Assembly (NCBI RefSeq): GCF_004362515.1
Contig: NZ_SNXU01000001.1
Span: 2,170,001-2,234,000, forward strand
Length of the DNA stretch: 64,000 nucleotides
Reading direction: 5' to 3'
Origin: Actinokineospora alba
GTDB lineage: Bacteria > Actinomycetota > Actinomycetes > Mycobacteriales > Pseudonocardiaceae
Shown: in pieces, positions 43,577-52,326 of the stretch
Layout: each line of letters opens with the position of its first letter
Numbering within the stretch: position 1 is the first letter of the stretch
Translations under genes and position numbers: made by a program
Notes under the pieces: model-generated
Databases searched by the model: none
What the model was told of the DNA's origin: nothing
Seen by the model: only the letters and a program-made list of their open reading frames with translations

Positions 43577-43922
43577 TCCCTGCTCTACCCCCTGCCCCCT
43601 CGTCCTGGCCATCTTTAACTCTCGATCATCGGTGTCAAGGGTCGCGCAGCGATCGCGCAGCGACGGCCGTTTACGGCCGCCCTTGACGCCGATGATCGAG
43701 AGTTAAACAATTGTGGCCGAGGGAGACTGATTTCCCTTGGGAGCCAACAAGAACTCGGGGATCAACGTGGTGGGCCCCTCTGGCTCGATTGTTTAATTCT
43801 CGATCATCGCTGTCAAGGGCGGCCGTAAACGGCCGTCGCTGCGCGATCGCTGCGCGACCCTTGACACCGATGATCGAGAATTAAAAGCGGCCAGGACGAG
43901 GGGCAAGGGGGAAGTGCAGGGG
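43577..43922. mobile_element. Inverted duplication of a 94-bp MITE-like element
   Basis: Two 94-bp elements (43614-43707 and 43792-43885) are near-identical reverse complements. Each has ~28-bp terminal inverted repeats beginning TTTAACTCTCGATCATCGG and an interior with a doubled TCGCGCAGCGA and the palindrome CGGCCGTTTACGGCCG. The similarity extends ~37 bp outside each element (CCCCTCGTCCTGGCC and its complement), giving two 131-bp arms around an 84-bp spacer. No transposase is present, so a non-autonomous MITE- or REP-like element that was duplicated in inverted orientation fits best. Confidence 0.75.
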
Positions 43923-43945
43923 CGAAGAGCCGTCCCCGAAGGCAA

Positions 43946-44110
43946 CCACGTCCGGAGCTATGGGGGAGGCGTGTCCCTGAGGGTGACCACGTTCGGAGGT
44001 GCAAGGGCAAGGGCATTCCCGAAGGAGGCCACGTTCGGAGGTGCAAGGACAAGAGCATCCCTGGAAGTGACCCATGTTCGAGGTGAGGGATAAGGGCGTC
44101 CCTTAAGGCT
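43946..44110. repeat. Tandem ~42-bp repeat, four units
   Basis: Units of 40-42 bases start CCACGTCCGGAG (43946), CCACGTTCGGAGG (43987), CCACGTTCGGAGG (44029) and CCCATGTTCGAGG (44071). The two central units are the most alike. The 42-bp period is a multiple of three and gives a 14-residue peptide repeat (LHLRTWxPSG) on the minus strand, but no ribosome site or sustained reading frame supports a protein. Confidence 0.65.
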
Positions 44111-44192
44111 TGCGAGTCCTGGGTGGGGCTGTGGGTGGCGCAGTTGGGCTCTGCGGTCCGGTTGGGTGGCGTGGTGGTGTCTGTGGGTCGGA

Positions 44193-45389
44193 TTAATCGA
44201 GCAAGATCAGGTCTACCTTGTCGCCCGCTTTGACCTGTTCGATACCCACCGGGATTTCGATCAAACAGTTCGATGCGGCGAAAGCGGACAGTAGGTGTGA
44301 CCCCGGGCCGCCGACCGGCATTACCTCCACCATTCCGTCATCGTGCCGCGCCCGCCGGTATTGGGTCTTTGTGCCGGGTGACGACATGTCCACCGTCGCC
44401 CTTGCCTGTGCGCGGGGGCGGTCTACGACGCGGTGTCCTAGAGCTCCGAGCAATGCCGGGCGGACGAACAGTTCGAACGACAGGGCTGCGCTCACCGGGT
44501 TGCCCGGCAGGGTCAGTACCGGGAGTCCCAGGAAGGTGCCGAAGCCCTGGGGACCGCCCGGCTGCATCGCGACGCGCACGAATTCGACGCCGTGGCCGGT
44601 CAGGGCGTCCTTGACCACCTCGTATGCGCCGGCGCTCACGCCGCCTGAGGTGATCAGCAGGTCCGCCCCCGGCGCGTGTTCGGCGACTACCGCGCGGAAT
44701 TTGTCGACGTCATCCGGGACGAAACGTAGGACCGTCGCGTTGCCGCCGATCTCGCGGACCGCGGCAGCGATCAGGACGCTGTTGGACTCGTAGATGTGGC
44801 CGGGTGGCAGGGGCTCGCCTGCCGCGACCAGTTCCGAGCCGGTCGAGAGCACGATGACGCGTGGGGGCCTTCTGACCGGGAGGGTGCCGAGACCGACCGC
44901 GGCAGCCAAGCCCAACTGCGGGGGGCCGATGACGGTGCCCGCGTGGAGGACCGTGACGCCTTCCACCACGTCCTCGCCGGTTCGCCGCAGGTGCTTGCCC
45001 GCGGGAACAGCGGAAGTGATGTGCACGGTCTCGGTCCCGGCGTCGGTCAGTTCGACCTGGACGACCGCGTCCGCGCCCGGGGGCAACGGTGCGCCGGTCA
45101 TGATCCGGTGGGCCGTGCCCGGCTCCAGTGGCTGGACGTCGGTGCGGCCCGCCGGGATGTCGTCGGCCACCGGCAGCGTGACCGGTGCGGACGCTATGTC
45201 CTCAGCGCGGACCGCGTAGCCGTCCATGGCGGAGTTGTCGAAGGGGGGCAGCGACACCCCGGCCACGACGTCCTCGGCCAGGACCAAGCCCAGGCAGTCG
45301 GCGAGCGGGAGTTCCACGACGGGCAGCGGCGGCAGGAGTGCGGCGACTTCGTCGCGGTACTCCCCGGCCGTGTAGGTGCGTTTCGCCAC
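44193..45389 (-). CDS. moeA: Molybdopterin molybdenumtransferase
   Basis: 398 residues, MoeA. It inserts molybdate into adenylated molybdopterin. Motifs: LPPFDNSAMDGYAVRAED (domain I/II), IMTGAPLPPGADAVVQVE, VLSTGSELVAAGEPLPPGHIYESNS (domain III), LITSGGVSAGAYEVVKDAL and LPGNPVSAALSFELFVRPAL. GTG at 45389 with AAGGA upstream is chosen over an open upstream frame. Not clustered with other moco genes here. Domain order and length are normal. Confidence 0.94.
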   Translation of the reverse strand: MAKRTYTAGEYRDEVAALLPPLPVVELPLADCLGLVLAEDVVAGVSLPPFDNSAMDGYAVRAEDIASAPVTLPVADDIPAGRTDVQPLEPGTAHRIMTGAPLPPGADAVVQVELTDAGTETVHITSAVPAGKHLRRTGEDVVEGVTVLHAGTVIGPPQLGLAAAVGLGTLPVRRPPRVIVLSTGSELVAAGEPLPPGHIYESNSVLIAAAVREIGGNATVLRFVPDDVDKFRAVVAEHAPGADLLITSGGVSAGAYEVVKDALTGHGVEFVRVAMQPGGPQGFGTFLGLPVLTLPGNPVSAALSFELFVRPALLGALGHRVVDRPRAQARATVDMSSPGTKTQYRRARHDDGMVEVMPVGGPGSHLLSAFAASNCLIEIPVGIEQVKAGDKVDLILLD

Positions 45390-45478
45390 GCGGCCATCCT
45401 TCCCTAAACCGCCGTGCCAGACTGCCGGGACTGGAGCGGCCGCGTCGGGGTGTGTCGCACTGGGTGGAAGAGGGAACG

Positions 45479-46108
45479 GTGCAGGTTCGTACACGGCATA
45501 CCCCCGCTTTCGGGGTGGCACGCCTCATGTTGGCGCCAGGCGAAGCGGTTCAGGCCGACTACTCGGCGCTGCTGGCCACCAGTTTCGGTGTGCTCGTCGA
45601 TCAGCGTCGTGGGGGCGGCCGGTCCAAGGGCAGACCCACGGTCTTCACCGCGCCCGCCGAGGGTGGCTGGGTCGACGTCGCCCCCGCCCTGCCCGGTGAG
45701 GTCTACGCGCTCGACCTGGACGGGACCGCGGGCTGGTGCGTCGCCCGCGGCGTCGGGCTCGCCGTCGCGAGCACCCTGCGGGTCGATCCGAGCTGGCCCA
45801 ACTTCCACACCCTCTTCGGCGCCGAGCACGGCTTCCTCGAACACGTCAGCGGCGTCGGCACCATGGTCCTCGCCGTCTGCGGCGCCCTCGACGTGGCGAC
45901 CCTGGAACCCGGCGAGGCGATCACGGTCGACCCGGCGAGCGTGCTGGCCTACAGCGACGGCACCCAGTGCAGGCTGCGCGCGGTCAGCCAGTCCGGCCCG
46001 CAGTCGGTGCGCACCGGCGAGGGATTGATGCTCGATATCGCCGGTCCGGGCAGGCTCCTCACCCAGACCAGGACCCCCCGGGCGATGGCGGGCTGGCTCG
46101 CCCGCTGA
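45479..46108 (+). CDS. AIM24 family protein
   Basis: 209 residues from the GTG at 45479 with GAGGG four bases upstream. AIM24/TIGR00266-type sequence: VARLMLAPGEAVQADYSALLATSFGV, EHVSGVGTMVLAVCGALDVATLEPGEAITVDPASVLAY and MLDIAGPGRLLTQTR. These proteins form trimeric beta-barrel-like prisms; the function in bacteria is unclear (possible tellurium/stress link, membrane association in mitochondria). It is divergent from moeA and precedes the Ser/Thr kinase gene in the same direction. Confidence 0.85.
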   Translation: MQVRTRHTPAFGVARLMLAPGEAVQADYSALLATSFGVLVDQRRGGGRSKGRPTVFTAPAEGGWVDVAPALPGEVYALDLDGTAGWCVARGVGLAVASTLRVDPSWPNFHTLFGAEHGFLEHVSGVGTMVLAVCGALDVATLEPGEAITVDPASVLAYSDGTQCRLRAVSQSGPQSVRTGEGLMLDIAGPGRLLTQTRTPRAMAGWLAR

Positions 46109-46163
46109 ATCGATCTCACGGAACCGGACGCGGCCGTCACAACGCCCACGTTAGGCTCCACGC

Positions 46164-47393
46164 GTGTCGGAGGACCTTACTGGGCGTCGCCTGGGGCATT
46201 ACCGCATCGACGGAGTGCTCGGCAAGGGCGGAATGAGCGTGATGTACCGCGCCACCGACGTCAGACTCGGGCGCAAGGTCGCGCTGAAGGTCATCGCCGA
46301 ACACCTCACCGAGGACCCGGAGTTCCGTGAGCGGTTCGTCGACGAGGCGCGCAACACCTCGGCCATCGACCACTCCAACGTCGTGCCGCTCTACGACTTC
46401 GGTGAGGTCGACGGGCTGCTCTACATCGCGATGCGGCTCGTCGAGGGCGCCGACATGGCGAGCCTGGTCAAGGACGGCCCGATGGCGCCGCAGCGGGCGA
46501 TCAGCCTGCTCAGCCAGGTCGCCGAAGCCCTCGACAACCTGCACGAACGCGGCCTGGTGCACCTCGACGTCAAGCCGGCCAACGTGCTGGTCACCTCGCG
46601 TGAGTCGGCCACCGAGCACGTCTACGTCGCCGACTTCGGCCTGACCCGGCGCGGCGCCACCGGCCACCGCACCCGCGGCGGCGACTTCCTCGGCTCGCCG
46701 ACCTACGCCGCCCCCGAGCACCTGCGCGGTGAGCCGGTCGACGGCCGCACCGACGCGTACTCGCTGGCCTGTGTCCTGTTCGCCTGCCTCAGCGGCCGCC
46801 CGCCCTTCCAGGGGCAGGTGTCCGAGGTCATCCAGGGCCACCTCAACCGCGAGGCCCCGCGGCTGACCGAGTTCGCCCCCGGCCTGCCGCCGGCGATCGA
46901 CGACGTCGTGCGACGCGGCATGTCCAAGCAGCCCGGCCAGCGCTACGCCAGCTGCCGTGAGCTGATCGCCGCCGCCCGCCAGGCGCTGTCCGCACCGGCC
47001 AGGCCCGCTCCCCAGCAGCAGCAGCGGCCCGTGCAGCAGCAGACGTTCCAGCAGTTCCCGACGCCGCCACGACAACCGCAGCAGAGCTCCCACGCCGAGC
47101 CGGTGCGGCTGCGCCCGCCCGTCCCGGCCGGCGCCGCGGCCTTCGGCAAGGAGCGCGGCGGCAACCGCTGGATCGCTCCGGTGCTGGTCGGGCTGGTCGC
47201 GATCGGTCTGATCATCGGCGCGATCGTGGTCCTCTCGCCGAAGGAGTCCGGCCCCGGTGGTGGCGGGACGTCCACGACCGGTCCCTCGATCCCGGTCGGA
47301 CCGGGTGAGTCCGGTTCGCCGTCGGGCAGCTCCAAGCCCACGACGCGCAAGACGCTGCCGTCCATCTCGCTTGTGGCGCCGCCCTCCAACTGA
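46164..47393 (+). CDS. PknB-family Ser/Thr protein kinase, membrane anchored
   Basis: 409 residues. Kinase domain ~residues 10-275: Gly loop LGKGGMSVMY, catalytic K42 in VALKVI, HLDVKPANV (133-141; Arg of HRD is replaced by Leu134), DFG at 157-159, APE in YAAPEHL. Then a Gln/Pro/Ala linker (275-320), one transmembrane helix (~333-353: WIAPVLVGLVAIGLIIGAIVVL) and a short Ser/Thr/Gly/Pro extracellular tail without PASTA domains. A non-RD kinase may not need activation-loop phosphorylation. Located next to groEL and AIM24. GTG start with GTGTCGGAGG context. Confidence 0.9.
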   Translation: MSEDLTGRRLGHYRIDGVLGKGGMSVMYRATDVRLGRKVALKVIAEHLTEDPEFRERFVDEARNTSAIDHSNVVPLYDFGEVDGLLYIAMRLVEGADMASLVKDGPMAPQRAISLLSQVAEALDNLHERGLVHLDVKPANVLVTSRESATEHVYVADFGLTRRGATGHRTRGGDFLGSPTYAAPEHLRGEPVDGRTDAYSLACVLFACLSGRPPFQGQVSEVIQGHLNREAPRLTEFAPGLPPAIDDVVRRGMSKQPGQRYASCRELIAAARQALSAPARPAPQQQQRPVQQQTFQQFPTPPRQPQQSSHAEPVRLRPPVPAGAAAFGKERGGNRWIAPVLVGLVAIGLIIGAIVVLSPKESGPGGGGTSTTGPSIPVGPGESGSPSGSSKPTTRKTLPSISLVAPPSN

Positions 47394-47403
47394 GGGTCGT
47401 TTC

Positions 47404-47430
47404 TTGCACTCGAGGCCTGAGAGTGCTAAA
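47404..47430. promoter_or_regulatory. CIRCE element 1 upstream of groEL
   Basis: CTTGCACTC-N9-GAGTGCTAA (47404-47412 and 47422-47430). One mismatch in the left half to the consensus TTAGCACTC-N9-GAGTGCTAA. HrcA repressor site. Confidence 0.8.
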
Positions 47431-47437
47431 ACCGAGT

Positions 47438-47464
47438 TAGCACTCGGCCTCTCCGAGTGCCAAA
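47438..47464. promoter_or_regulatory. CIRCE element 2 upstream of groEL
   Basis: TTAGCACTC-N9-GAGTGCCAA (47438-47446 and 47456-47464), one mismatch in the right half. Only 7 bases from CIRCE 1, so two HrcA dimers could sit side by side; the middle half-sites also form GAGTGCTAA-N7-TTAGCACTC. Confidence 0.88.
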
Positions 47465-47562
47465 GGTCGGGACGGTGAGGCCGGCGTTATCGCCGGGCGT
47501 CCGTCGCGGGCACCGAGCCTGGCCACGCTTCGTGTTTCCACCCAACGGAGGACCACACCGCA

Positions 47563-49185
<1,623 letters not shown>

Positions 49186-49208
49186 GTCCAGTCCAACCTG
49201 TTCCACGA

Positions 49209-49241
49209 GCGAAGGCCCGGTCCACTGGACCGGGCCTTCGC
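49209..49241 (+). terminator. groEL terminator
   Basis: GCGAAGGCCCGGTCC (49209-49223) and GGACCGGGCCTTCGC (49227-49241) form a perfect 15-bp stem with an ACT loop, followed by CCGTCTTTC. Confidence 0.92.
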
Positions 49242-49250
49242 CCGTCTTTC

Positions 49251-49584
49251 GCGAGTCACCCCTCCCAGCAAGCGAGTCGCCCCTCCCAGCAAGTGAGTTC
49301 AACCCCCAGGCAAGCGAGTTCAACACCCAGGCGAGTGAGTGCGCGATTCAGGCAAGTGAGGTCAACGCTCCAGCGAGCGAGTGCGACATTCGGGTGGCGC
49401 CGACACCCCAGGATTCATCGCCGAGGGCCGGCATCGCCTGGCCGACCGTCGAACTCGCTTGCCGGAGCGTTGACCCCACTTGCCTGAATCGCGCACTCAC
49501 TCGCCTGAGTGTTGAACTCGCTTGCCTGGGTGTTGAACTCGCTTGCTGGGAGGGGCGACTCACTTGCTGGAGTGGGCGACTCGC
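49251..49584. repeat. 21-bp modular repeat array, locus B (mirror-image, ~13 units)
   Basis: Seven contiguous 21-bp units run 49251-49397, each a variant of GYGAGT plus a variable payload plus GGCAA or AGCAA/GCGA. Six reverse-complement units run 49459-49584 in mirror order. The payloads fall into classes: CGCCCCTCCC (units 1-2), TCAACxCCCAG (3-4), GCGCGATTCAG (5), TCAACGCTCCAG (6), GCGACATTCGG (7). The mirror arm repeats classes 6, 5, 4, 3/4, 2, 1, so the arms pair into a stem of ~126 bp around a 61-nt loop. The right end enters the menC gene. Confidence 0.9.
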
Positions 49585-50504
49585 GCGAGGCGGGCGTGCC
49601 AGCGGGTCTCGATCTCGTCGGTGACGTGCGGCGTGGCGTCGGGGGTCGGTGGGCTGGTGGGGACGGTCAGGTAGCCGTCGACCGGGCGCAGCGGGTGGGT
49701 CGTGACGTCCGCGGTGAGCAGGGACAGGGTGGCCAGGCCGCAGGCGTGGTCCAGCTCCGGCAGCGCGGCCGCCAAGGCGATGCCCGCAGCGAGGCCGACG
49801 CTGGTCTCCAGGGCCGATGACACCACGCAGGGCAGGCCGCACGCCTCCGCCACCGCGAGCGCGCGCCGGACGCCGCCGAGCGGGGCGACCTTGAGGACCG
49901 CGATGTCCGCGGCCCCCGCCACCGCGACCCGCAGCGGGTCTTCCGCGCGGCGGATGGATTCGTCGGCGGCGATTCGGACGTCGACCCGTTTGCGGACCGC
50001 GGCCAGTTCCTCGATCGTCCTCGACGGCTGCTCGACGTACTCCAGCCCGCCCGCCGCCTTGTCCAGGTCGCGGATCGCCCTGACCGCCGTGTCGACGTCC
50101 CACGCGCCGTTCGCGTCGACCCGTATCAGGCCGCCCGGGCCCAGCGCGTCGCGGACGGCGGCGAGGCGGTCGCAGTCGTCCGACAGCGACGAGCCGGGGT
50201 CGGCGACCTTGACCTTGGCGGTCCGGCAGCCCGACCCGGCGACGATCTCCGCGGCGCGCTCGGGGGAGACGACCGGGACCGTGCAGTTCACCGGGATCCG
50301 GTCACGGACCGGGGCGGGCCAGCCCAGGTCGGCGGCTTCCCGGGCGCTGGCGAGCCAGGGTGCGGACTCGGCGTCGTCGTAGTCCCAGAACGGGCAGAAC
50401 TCGCCCCACCCCGCGGGTCCTCGCAGGAGCATCCCCTCGCGAACCGTGATGCCGCGGAACTTCGTCCGCATCGCGATCGCGTACACCCGCACGTCGTCAG
50501 CCAC
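49560..50504 (-). CDS. menC: o-Succinylbenzoate synthase
   Basis: 314 residues, enolase superfamily. It dehydrates SHCHC to o-succinylbenzoate in menaquinone synthesis. The catalytic Lys pair KVK is in CRTAKVKVAD, metal ligands Asp, Glu and Asp/Glu occur in IRVDANGAWD, YVEQPSRT and IAADESIRRA, and the second Lys in VLKVAPLGG. Normal length. The final seven codons plus stop are contributed by repeat locus B: the last repeat unit encodes the tail and its AAGTGA provides the TGA stop. It is convergent with groEL. Confidence 0.92.
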   Translation of the reverse strand: MADDVRVYAIAMRTKFRGITVREGMLLRGPAGWGEFCPFWDYDDAESAPWLASAREAADLGWPAPVRDRIPVNCTVPVVSPERAAEIVAGSGCRTAKVKVADPGSSLSDDCDRLAAVRDALGPGGLIRVDANGAWDVDTAVRAIRDLDKAAGGLEYVEQPSRTIEELAAVRKRVDVRIAADESIRRAEDPLRVAVAGAADIAVLKVAPLGGVRRALAVAEACGLPCVVSSALETSVGLAAGIALAAALPELDHACGLATLSLLTADVTTHPLRPVDGYLTVPTSPPTPDATPHVTDEIETRWHARLARVAHSSK

Positions 50505-50536
50505 CGGATCATCCTGACACGCGCTAGCTTGCCTTC

Positions 50537-51487
50537 ATGGCAACCAAGTCGCCCGCGGTGGAGCTTGAGGTTGGTCACCGGACCGTGCGGGTCAGCAACC
50601 CCGACCGCGTGTACTTCCCGGCCAGGGGCGAGACGAAGCTCGACCTCGTCAACTACTACCTCTCCGTGGGCGACGGCATCGTCCGCGCTCTGCGGGAGCG
50701 GCCCTGCATGCTGCACCGCTTTCCGGAGGGCGTCGCGGGGGAGAAGGTCCACCAGAAGCGGGTGCCGCATGGTGCGCCGCCGTGGTTGGAGACCGTGCGC
50801 GTGGAGTTCCCGCGCTACCAGCGGCACGCCTACGAGCTGTGCGTCACCGAGGTGGCGCAGGTGATCTGGGCCGTGCAGATGTCCACCGTCGAATTCCACC
50901 CGTGGAACTCCCGTCGCGCCGACACCGAGAAGCCCGACGAGTGGCGGATCGACCTCGACCCCGGCCCGGAGTGCGACTACGCCACGGTCCGCCGCGTCGC
51001 CCATGTCGCCCACGAGGTCCTCGACGACCTGGGCGCGGTCGGCTGGCCCAAGACCTCAGGCGGCAAGGGCCTGCACATCTACGTGCGGATCGAGCCGAAC
51101 TGGGGTTTCCAGGACGTCCGCCGGGCGGCCCTGGCGTTCGCCCACGAGGTCGAGCGGCGCGCACCGGACGATGTGACGACGACTTGGTGGCGCAAGGACC
51201 GCGACCCCACCCAGCTGTTCGTCGACTACAACCAGAACGCCCGCGACCACACCATCGCCTCGGCCTACTCGGTGCGCGGCGTGCCGGAGGCCAGGGTGTC
51301 GGCCCCGATCGCCTGGAATGAGATTGACGACGCACTCCCCGGTGACTTCACTATCGCCACCATGCCCGCCCGGTTCGCCGAACTGGGCGACCTGCACGAG
51401 GGCATCGACGACGCCGTCTTCGCCATCGACGAACTGCTGGAGTGGGCCGACCGCGACGGTGTCGACCCGGGGGAGCCTGATGACTGA
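50537..51487 (+). CDS. LigD-like polymerase domain (PrimPol-type) protein
   Basis: 316 residues, standalone polymerase domain of the bacterial NHEJ LigD family. Catalytic acidic residues D139 and D141 occur in WRIDLDPGPE, the nucleotide/5'-phosphate-binding TSGGKGLHIYVRI is at 173-185, and a third Asp in QLFVDYNQNARDHTIAS. The N-terminal VRVSNPDRVYFPARGETKLDLVNYY is typical. Such PolDoms add nucleotides (often ribonucleotides) at DNA breaks with Ku; no ligase or nuclease domain is attached. ATG start; divergent from menC. The stop overlaps the NADAR gene by 8 bases. Confidence 0.92.
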   Translation: MATKSPAVELEVGHRTVRVSNPDRVYFPARGETKLDLVNYYLSVGDGIVRALRERPCMLHRFPEGVAGEKVHQKRVPHGAPPWLETVRVEFPRYQRHAYELCVTEVAQVIWAVQMSTVEFHPWNSRRADTEKPDEWRIDLDPGPECDYATVRRVAHVAHEVLDDLGAVGWPKTSGGKGLHIYVRIEPNWGFQDVRRAALAFAHEVERRAPDDVTTTWWRKDRDPTQLFVDYNQNARDHTIASAYSVRGVPEARVSAPIAWNEIDDALPGDFTIATMPARFAELGDLHEGIDDAVFAIDELLEWADRDGVDPGEPDD

Positions 51488-52010
51488 GTACCTGTTCTTC
51501 TGGGGTCACCGACCGCTGCCCGATGGCCGCATCGGCAAGCCCTGCCTGAGCCAGTGGTGGCCCGCGGAGTTCACGGTCGACGGCGAGCGCTACCCGACCG
51601 CGGAGCACTTCATGATGGTCGGCAAGGCCCGCCTCTTCGGCGATGAGGAAATCGCCACCAAGATCTTCGCCGCACCCACCCCGGACGCGGCCAAGAGCCT
51701 GGGCCGCAAGGTACGCGGCTTCGACGACGAACTCTGGACCAAACACCGCTACGACATCGTCGTGCGCGGCACGGAAGCCAAGTTCAGCCAGAACCCCCCA
51801 CTGCACGGCTACCTGGTCGGCACCGGGAACGCCGTGCTCGTCGAGGCCAGCCCGGTCGACCCGATCTGGGGCATCGGCCTGGCCGCGGACAGCCCCGACG
51901 CCCGCCACCCGGACCGCTGGCGAGGACTCAACCTCCTCGGCAAGGCCCTCATGGAGGTGCGCGACCGCCTGCGTCAAGGTACGCCCAGGACCATGCCCAA
52001 GAGCCCCTGA
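51480..52010 (+). CDS. NADAR family ADP-ribose-guanine hydrolase-like protein
   Basis: 176 residues. The YbiA/NADAR fold is visible: YLFFWGHRPLPDG, LSQWWPAEFTVDGERYPTAEHFMMVGKARLFGD, FDDELWTKHRYDIVVRGTEAKFSQNPPLHGYLVGTGNAVLVEASPVDPIWGIGL (key W, E and D residues in these). NADAR proteins remove ADP-ribose from guanine bases and hydrolyse riboflavin N-glycosides. The ATG lies 8 bases before the polymerase stop, so expression is coupled, which hints at repair of ADP-ribosylated DNA or a nucleotide-handling role. A strong family match. Confidence 0.9.
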   Translation: MTEYLFFWGHRPLPDGRIGKPCLSQWWPAEFTVDGERYPTAEHFMMVGKARLFGDEEIATKIFAAPTPDAAKSLGRKVRGFDDELWTKHRYDIVVRGTEAKFSQNPPLHGYLVGTGNAVLVEASPVDPIWGIGLAADSPDARHPDRWRGLNLLGKALMEVRDRLRQGTPRTMPKSP

Positions 52011-52031
52011 AGGTTCGCCCGACCCCACACC

Positions 52032-52271
52032 GCGAGTCGCCCCTCCCGGCAAGTGAGTCGCCCCTCCCGGCAAGTGAGTCGCCCCTCCCGGCAAGTGAGT
52101 TCAACCTTCACGACCAGCCCTGGCCTCGGAGTCCTCGTCGCCTGCGCCCGGCGCAGCCACTCAATCCGGCGCCGACAGCGCACTCGCTCGCCTGAATGTC
52201 GAACTCATTCGCCTGAATGTCGAACTCGCTTGCCGGGAGGGGCGACTCGCTTGCCGGGAGGGGCGACTCGC
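52032..52271. repeat. 21-bp modular repeat array, locus C (mirror-image, ~8 units)
   Basis: Three full units GYGAGTCGCCCCTCCCGGCAA (52032-52094) and one decayed unit (52095-52115) precede a ~72-base centre, then four mirrored units: TCGCCTGAATGTCGAACTCAT (52188-52208), a near copy (52209-52229), and two copies of TTGCCGGGAGGGGCGACTCGC (52230-52271). The last two pair with the first two units over 42 bp with one mismatch at each unit boundary. It begins 21 bases after the NADAR stop and ends 55 bases before the next start. Confidence 0.9.
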
Positions 52272-52326
52272 GGGGTGGGTGACCTGGGCGGGTGGGGGGT
52301 GGTTTGGGGCTCGTAGGGTGGTGCCC

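Larger units (their letters stand above)
42935..44192. other. Gene-free repeat-rich intergenic island
   Basis: No supportable gene lies in this 1.26-kb stretch between psd and moeA. It contains three kinds of repeats: imperfect ~60-bp tandem copies rich in CCAACCCAG and CCGAGCCGC (43402-43530), a large inverted duplication around 94-bp elements (43577-43922) and a tandem ~42-bp repeat (43946-44110). It looks like a sink for small mobile or amplifying elements and separates two gene blocks. Both flanking genes are on the minus strand, so it also holds the promoter of psd near 42940-43000. Confidence 0.75.

Noticed and set aside
43813..44058. 81-codon minus-strand frame with LHLRTW repeats
   Set aside because: Produced by the 42-bp repeat and the MITE-like element; no supporting signals.
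49251..49584. CRISPR array
   Set aside because: Units are contiguous 21-mers with mirrored order, no constant repeat separated by unique spacers, and no cas genes.
49251..49584. Seven-residue peptide repeats (e.g. SPLPASE) as a real protein
   Set aside because: All frames are open only because the period is 21; no ribosome site, no gene-like start, and both strands give similar peptides.
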